This document shows positions 61,701 through 64,000 of a stretch of DNA of 64,000 nucleotides, piece after piece (position 1 is the stretch's first letter; every line of letters begins with the position of its first letter). Source of the DNA: Helicoverpa zea (Eukaryota > Arthropoda > Insecta > Lepidoptera > Noctuidae); the NCBI RefSeq assembly GCF_022581195.2, contig NC_061462.1:12772001-12836000 (forward strand), given 5' to 3'. Position numbers and translations under genes: made by a program. Below the pieces are notes generated by a model. The model made no database searches. It saw only the letters and a program-made list of their open reading frames with translations, and was not told where the DNA came from.

Positions 61701-63418
61701 GCTATGGTTTCGTTACAAGCAAGACAAAATGTTTTTTTTTGTAAGACTTTAATATACCAGCTTAGAACAGTGCACAGAGGAGGTTTTATTTATCATCACC
61801 CCATCTTGTGTACTAGTAGGTCAGCAGATCACCTAGTAGCTTAGCTAGGAAACAACAGTCGATAAGGCAGGACTCGTTGTTAATTTTTATTTCCAATAAT
61901 TATCTTTAGCCGTTTTCTCTAATATTGTCAAATTTTTGTATACTAAAGAGAATTTTAATTCTACAAAACAAATAATAGTTTAAAAAAAAACTAAATCTAC
62001 TTTAAAAAAACAAAACAAACTAAAAAACAGAAAATGCAAAATATCTTGATTCCTTTAACTAACAAGGCTATAATACTAAAAATAGTTGCCAAAATAAGGC
62101 GAAAAATTTTTTTCGATCGTAAAGCACTCTCTGATGCTTCGCATCACGAGTCGTGCAATAGTTTAAAATTAAAAAGCTATTATAAATAATCCAAACTAAA
62201 AAGTAGAAAATAAATAATAGTTTAAAAAAAACTAAAAAACACGCTTTTTATAGAAAACCGAACTAAAAAATAGCAAATAAATTTTAATGAATTTAAATTA
62301 AGAAAATAGTGTTCAAAATTTCAATGAATATAAATTAATAATAGTGTGAATACAAAAAAAATATTTTAAAAAGCGTGGGGTGCATGGTGTCAATAGTTAT
62401 AAATATTTTATTGACAGATATGAGTAGAGTGATTTTCATTTCGATATGACCTTAAAAAGCACCCCACGCTTTTTTAAATATTTTTTTTTGTATTCACACT
62501 ATTATTAATTTATATTCATTGAAATTTTGAACACTATTTTCTTAATTTAAATTCATTAAAATTTATTTGCTATTTTTTAGTTCGGTTTTCTATAAAAAGC
62601 GTGTTTTTTAGTTTTTTTTAAACTATTATTTTATTATTACAGCTTCGTTTTGATAAGGCGTTAGTGTCCATCGTCATAAAAAATAAACATCATTACTGCG
62701 AACATTAGAAACCTTTACCAATAGTTACATAGCTTTTCATGAAAATGACTTTGAACACAGATATATTTTTAGCACAAAGCTGAACATCTAGATTCTAGAT
62801 GTACTAGGTAGCTAGGAACAGTGAATGTCAAAGGTTCGCCACCCGGGTCCACGAGCGCACTTCACTCACCTGACAATTTGATTAAACCATTCCCGCCCAC
62901 GCGACAATTTATTTAGCGGGATTTTTTTTTTTTTTCCAGCAAACAACGTGACAGTTCTTTTTTGTTTCAATATAAATGTCTGCAAAAAGAACTGTGTATT
63001 TCTAGACACATGACAATCATGAAGACATGGTTATTTCTGGGTTTTTGTTGAGCTTATTATACGACTGCTGTCCGTATGCTGTCCGTACTGATGACATATC
63101 TTTAATTTTAATCGAGTATTTTTTTTGCCTTATCCAAAAATCTTATCGACCTAACATTTGCACCACATTAACGGGGAGTTATTACACTGTACTATTGTCA
63201 CATAAACAAAAGTTGTCCGTTATCATACAGGAGAAATATCACAGAGTAAACTAAGTACTTACCCAGTGCAGCCAGGATGCCAGCAGCCCAGAAGACCTCC
63301 CCGCAGAGCGCGGGCAGGAACAGAAGCCCCCCCATGCGGCCACCGAACGAGTCCTGCAGAGGGTCCAGCATCGTCACGTAGCCCTGCTTGCGCATCGGGT
63401 TCGCGAAGAATATGCCAC
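40446..63418 (-). CDS. CHT: High-affinity choline transporter, C-terminal 502 residues (8 exons; N-terminus outside window)
   Basis: Sodium-coupled choline uptake carrier of cholinergic nerve endings, SLC5 family, supplying choline for acetylcholine synthesis. Coding exons on the minus strand are 63263-63418, 50918-51061, 50397-50551, 50014-50143, 49478-49676, 49149-49283, 44196-44468 and 40446-40764. All seven junctions are GT-AG and in phase, giving 502 residues to a TGA/TAA-type stop at 40446. Diagnostic stretches are KQGYVTMLDPLQ, the sodium-symporter signature GGLYSVAYTDVIQLF, VYFQRVLSS, FFGLGAVSAAVMSSADSS and SDLVYVILFPQLL. The NET glycosylation site after 49676 matches the loop site of vertebrate CHT. 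By comparison with the family (about 580 residues in human), roughly 115-120 N-terminal residues with the first membrane helices are missing and lie past 64000. The C-terminal tail is acidic (DDDDLDD) and ends GKQTAF. Identification is very secure. Confidence 0.95.
40967..40989. repeat. (TA)n microsatellite
   Basis: About eleven uninterrupted TA units inside the last intron of the choline transporter gene. Confidence 0.9.
41109..41335 (-). pseudogene. Fragment of a retroelement-type protein C-terminus
   Basis: On the minus strand this reads about 70 codons to a TAG stop at 41109-41111. It includes TTLGSWGPNAHTLFKDL, RRLVDASRDQKAGYYLGQR and ISMAIQRGNAASLLGT. The pattern 'LG-W-P-A ... QRIS-AIQRGNA-S-LGT' recurs at the C-termini of uncharacterised transposon-linked reverse-transcriptase polyproteins in many invertebrates. 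Only this end is present, in an intron, so it is a dead insertion. Assignment is by pattern recall and needs a protein search. Confidence 0.55.
42125..42215 (-). mobile_element. RTE-like LINE 3' tail fragment
   Basis: 'agtaggctactttttacccg' followed by 'gtagtggttgcccc' and ending 'aacagctagt' parallels 8400-8491. Diverged and short, within the last choline transporter intron. Confidence 0.5.
44196..44468 (-). CDS. CHT: Choline transporter exon (late membrane helices)
   Basis: Encodes SMCSDLVYVILFPQLLMVV, HFKKHCNTYGSLAAYIVALL, RLSGGEKLLGLPALIHYPGW and the following helix ending SWLS. 273 bp, phases 2 in and 2 out, with matching neighbours. Confidence 0.95.
46011..46052 (+). other. Potential G-quadruplex motif
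   Basis: Runs of 4, 4, 5, 5 and 3 guanines (46011-46014, 46019-46022, 46028-46032, 46039-46043, 46050-46052) with loops of 4 to 6 nt fit the classic intramolecular quadruplex pattern. The G-rich strand is the template strand of the choline transporter gene, so the RNA would be C-rich. Confidence 0.6.
47843..48000 (+). mobile_element. RTE-like LINE 3' tail
   Basis: Starts 'actagcttccgccagcgg', continues 'aaccaaatcggtccagccg' and 'ttttgcgtgaaagaataac', and ends 'ataatattaagtaggat'. This is the best-preserved tail of this type in the window and anchors the calls at 8290, 15988, 42125 and 48931. Confidence 0.65.
48931..49075 (+). mobile_element. RTE-like LINE 3' tail fragment
   Basis: 'cacggtttcacccacgtccg', 'tacccggataaaatatagcc' and 'aatccgttcagtagttccgg' follow the tail pattern in the plus orientation. 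It lies just 3' of the exon at 49149-49283 in gene terms. Confidence 0.55.
49149..49283 (-). CDS. CHT: Choline transporter exon
   Basis: Encodes NVYKLIFRANASEMEIIWV and MRVSILIVGALATLMALT through PSIYGLW. Acceptor 'tcccccacag', donor GTAAGT. 135 bp. Confidence 0.95.
49478..49676 (-). CDS. CHT: Choline transporter exon with the sodium-site helix
   Basis: Encodes the extracellular loop WNETDYRGDL (N-glycosylation site) and the helix FFGLGAVSAAVMSSADSS, the most conserved part of CHT and, by homology to SLC5 structures, part of the sodium-binding region. The in-frame GTA GCG just upstream contains the acceptor 'gtag'; the phase with the previous exon (ACT G) supports this junction. Confidence 0.95.
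50014..50143 (-). CDS. CHT: Choline transporter exon
   Basis: Encodes VYFQRVLSSKTAGRAQILSY and the helix AAIGCIFMAIPPVLIGAIA. Acceptor 'aaccag', donor GTAAGT, 130 bp. Confidence 0.95.
50397..50551 (-). CDS. CHT: Choline transporter exon
   Basis: Encodes LWMCIPFAWANEHVKPLSSM through the loop to DYGLLLVFGGIPWQ. The terminal GGIPWQ matches the family invariant before the YFQRVLS motif. 155 bp. Confidence 0.95.
50601..50856 (-). mobile_element. tRNA-headed SINE, family C
   Basis: Read on the minus strand, it starts 'aacgacctcgttggcgcaat', with an A box (tggcgcaatag, plus 50835-50845) and a B box (ggttcgatccc, plus 50785-50795) of a tRNA-type RNA polymerase III promoter. After a T/A-rich body it ends 'tccagtgggat'. 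It lies in the small intron between the exons at 50397 and 50918. No clear target duplication. The head differs from families A and B. Confidence 0.75.
50918..51061 (-). CDS. CHT: Choline transporter exon with the symporter signature
   Basis: Encodes ATLAVIIDMDQKTSVIFSA and YTLFGGLYSVAYTDVIQLF. Acceptor 'tgtacag', donor GTGAGT, 144 bp. Confidence 0.95.
51174..51309 (-). mobile_element. Truncated SINE, family A
   Basis: 'ctcctgagccttttcccaac', 'ttggggttggcttccagtc', 'acaaggagcgactgccctat' and 'tgacctcctcaacccagtt', then broken before the middle of the tail. Head missing; no clear target duplication. Confidence 0.8.
52086..52126. repeat. Perfect 14-bp hairpin
   Basis: 'gctgcgggattgtt' (52086-52099) and its exact reverse complement (52113-52126) around a 13-nt loop. 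GC-rich compared with the flanks. Could be a remnant of a mobile element end. Confidence 0.65.
56060..56778 (+). mobile_element. Tc1/mariner-type derivative with about 200-bp inverted repeats
   Basis: 719 bp, beginning 'ctgggtgtcccataagtcc' and ending with its inverse, flanked by TA on each side (56058-56059, 56779-56780). The inverted repeats run about 200 bp (56060-56260 and 56579-56778) with few mismatches. They contain the start codon and first helix-turn-helix codons of the transposase, so the right end is an inverted copy of the left coding end. The catalytic region is gone. It must have been mobilised, if at all, by a complete relative. Confidence 0.88.
56109..56650 (+). pseudogene. 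Frameshifted transposase N-terminal remnant (DUF4817-type HTH)
   Basis: The first frame from ATG 56109 contains DRGFCVLDFYHINDSATIARR and KFREYRNL ... VKNWVQQFEVTGS, which matches the DUF4817 helix-turn-helix at the start of a Tc-like transposase family in arthropods. It stops at 56372. A second frame carries the continuation, RSGRPRTSRTEDNIDVVQES then LQRILKKD, the next DNA-binding part. A frameshift therefore lies near 56350-56385. No DDE/D catalytic region follows; instead the sequence runs into the inverted right end. Not functional. Confidence 0.85.
56845..57033 (-). mobile_element. 5'-truncated SINE, family A, with 12-bp target duplication
   Basis: Carries 'ttcccaactatgttggggtc', 'cttccagtctaacagc', 'gttacccgggcaacccgata' and 'gtgtcagacttactggcttc'. 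Direct repeats 'cacatcaccatt' flank it at 56833-56844 and 57034-57045. Head missing. It lies only about 65 bp from the mariner derivative. Confidence 0.85.
57420..57712 (+). mobile_element. Full-length tRNA-headed SINE, family B, with 14-bp target duplication
   Basis: 293 bp, flanked by the exact 14-mer 'taacacaacagtaa' (57406-57419 and 57713-57726). The head 'gtcgtggtggcctagtgggt' holds the A box (57428-57438), and 'ggttcgattcc' (57472-57482) is the B box. The body contains 'ctaagtttgtatgtactttc', and the tail reads 'ggcctgtgcccagcagtggg', a phrase widespread in moth genomes. Apparently intact and relatively young. Confidence 0.93.
58570..59172. repeat. Moth interspersed repeat with an internal 123-bp tandem duplication
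   Basis: 'aaccgacttcccaaaaagga' and 'ggaggttacacatacac' open a sequence type seen throughout lepidopteran genomes. Two copies of a unit with 'tttggagctgacctgatgat' and 'ggagaccagaga' start at 58951 and 59074. I cannot assign its class; no coding capacity was seen. Confidence 0.55.
59824..60307 (-). pseudogene. Mariner transposase pseudogene, centrally deleted
   Basis: From an ATG at 60307 the minus strand reads MSKEN-stop-HAIIFYTLK, then RTAVR-stop-YLGFKSGQSSLSDKPREG and NIEAMRQLIVADQHVTYRD. These match the helix-turn-helix half of SETMAR-type mariner transposases common in insects. It then jumps to PWALRLFYIPQN and, in a shifted frame, RGKRFSTPEKAVDSYKSA, SEWNKYFKNWV-stop-CMQKC and GEFSEKQ-stop, which is the mariner C-terminus. 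The catalytic middle is deleted and several stops are present, so it is dead. Confidence 0.85.
60444..60817 (-). mobile_element. Full-length tRNA-headed SINE, family A
   Basis: On the minus strand the head reads 'ctcgtggtggcctagtgggt' with an A box (plus 60800-60810) and a B box (plus 60760-60770). It is followed by 'ctaagtttgtatgtacttcc', then the family A tail ending near 'gggcttggaggatga'. It is the only family A copy here that retains the head, and it shows the true orientation of the truncated copies. It is inserted inside the long-TIR element; no clear target duplication. Confidence 0.88.
61589..61630. repeat. Perfect 17-bp hairpin
   Basis: 'cgcccaccaaggacgtt' (61589-61605) and its exact reverse complement (61614-61630) enclose an 8-nt loop. 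GC-rich inside AT-rich sequence. Downstream (61640-61720) is a non-AT-rich patch ('ctcgctcgatagatggcg') that may belong to the same unidentified repeat. Confidence 0.75.
61960..62640. mobile_element. Foldback-type repeat with near-perfect 171-bp arms
   Basis: Arms 62213-62383 and 62459-62630 are almost exact reverse complements around a 75-nt spacer. The arm start 'aataatagtttaaaaaaa' also occurs directly at 61971, so the element may begin there. The segment 62100-62160 carries a small hairpin, 'tgatgcttcgcatca'. No coding capacity. It resembles foldback/MITE-like repeats of moths; the superfamily is unknown and no clear target duplication was found. Confidence 0.7.
63263..63418 (-). CDS. CHT: Choline transporter exon, most upstream in window
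   Basis: Encodes GIFFANPMRKQGYVTMLDPL, QDSFGGRMGGLLFLPAL and CGEVFWAAGILAALG. Acceptor 'ttcttcatcag', donor GTAAGT, 156 bp, entering in phase 1 (two bases complete a codon begun upstream). Confidence 0.95.
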
Positions 63419-64000
63419 CTGATGAAGAACAGACTCTTCAATAACTGTACGTGATCGGTAGTTGTTGCTTCAGCTTTCGTGTGGAAGGTAGCCTAGAAGG
63501 TAGGTTGTATTTCATGACCCGGCATTAATTTGTAGGTACATTAATTATTAACAATCTATATTTTCCATTTTATGGTATGGAAATTGGGGAAGTCAATATT
63601 CCAGAGTTTTAGCTCAGGTTTTGGAAGCTGATTAATCTGCAAATTACTTTATAAATACTACCATACAGGAGAGATTGGAACCGTTATAGTTGATATTATT
63701 CTTTCTCATTCATTTTAGTTTCGGATTCTTGTTACCTATCTATAGTTACTGTTATCGTGTCCTTAATAATGTCTGGAAAATTATTCGTTTCGAGTACCGA
63801 TATAAACTTAATCAATATTTCTGAAAACTAATACACGACGAGGAGGAAAACCCGTCATTGATGACAGAACTTGAAATAGAGTACATTTTGATTATTGCAC
63901 GTGTTGGGTACGTTAGTGTAATGTTGACTAGACGGATTTACGTTCATAAATCGCAACAACTTGCCAAACAGTTTGATCGATGGTGCCTGATGTTGAAGCG
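63419..64000 (-). other. Start of the next upstream choline transporter intron
   Basis: No further transporter exon is visible; the sequence is AT-rich and non-coding. The first roughly 115-120 codons must lie beyond the window edge. Confidence 0.7.

Larger units (their letters stand above)
51062..63262 (-). other. 12.2-kb intron of the choline transporter gene
   Basis: Dense in mobile elements, each listed separately: SINE tails at 51174 and 56845, a mariner derivative at 56060, a SINE at 57420, a moth repeat at 58570, a long-TIR element at 59419 with an inner SINE, and a foldback element at 61960. The part 51310-56050 is AT-rich with only a hairpin (52086) and no gene recognised. Confidence 0.8.

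Overview
This looks like nuclear DNA from a lepidopteran insect, probably a moth. The evidence is an AT-rich, intron-heavy layout, a resilin/glycine-rich cuticular-type protein gene, a neuronal choline transporter, and SINE and RTE-like repeats of the kind that recur in lepidopteran genomes. The species cannot be named from sequence alone. No bacterial-type operons, rRNA or canonical tRNA genes, or CRISPR arrays were seen.

Two host genes are well supported, and they converge tail to tail. The first, on the plus strand, has a TATA box at 16654, a non-coding first exon ending at 16798, and coding exons at 18298-18318, 35479-35545 and 35732-37194. It encodes a 516-residue secreted protein with a signal peptide, a long block of YGAP/YGPP repeats and a C-terminal block of Gly/Ser/Tyr repeats. 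This resembles the elastic repeats of resilin, but no chitin-binding domain is present. The second, on the minus strand, is the 3' part of a high-affinity choline transporter (SLC5A7/CHT). Eight exons run from 63418 down to 40446 and encode the last 502 residues. All seven internal junctions agree in phase and have GT-AG introns. The N-terminal exons must lie beyond 64000.

The rest is intron and intergenic DNA full of mobile elements. The 17-kb intron of the cuticular gene holds a hAT transposon with an intact 649-residue transposase (22761-26028, 8-bp target duplication). It sits inside a second, non-autonomous hAT element (22603-26730, its own 8-bp duplication). The 12-kb intron of the transporter gene holds a Tc1/mariner-type derivative whose 200-bp inverted repeats include the transposase start, a 1.95-kb element with about 330-bp inverted repeats around a dead mariner gene, several tRNA-headed SINEs (some with perfect target duplications), and a 420-bp near-perfect foldback palindrome.

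The left 16 kb has no confidently recognised gene. It carries SINE and RTE-like fragments, a 187-bp Harbinger-type MITE, short hairpins and one possible 16-codon terminal exon (13282-13329). I found no convincing new multi-gene system. The most unusual items are the nested hAT pair, the mariner derivative with coding sequence inside its inverted repeats, and the resilin-like protein without a chitin-binding domain.
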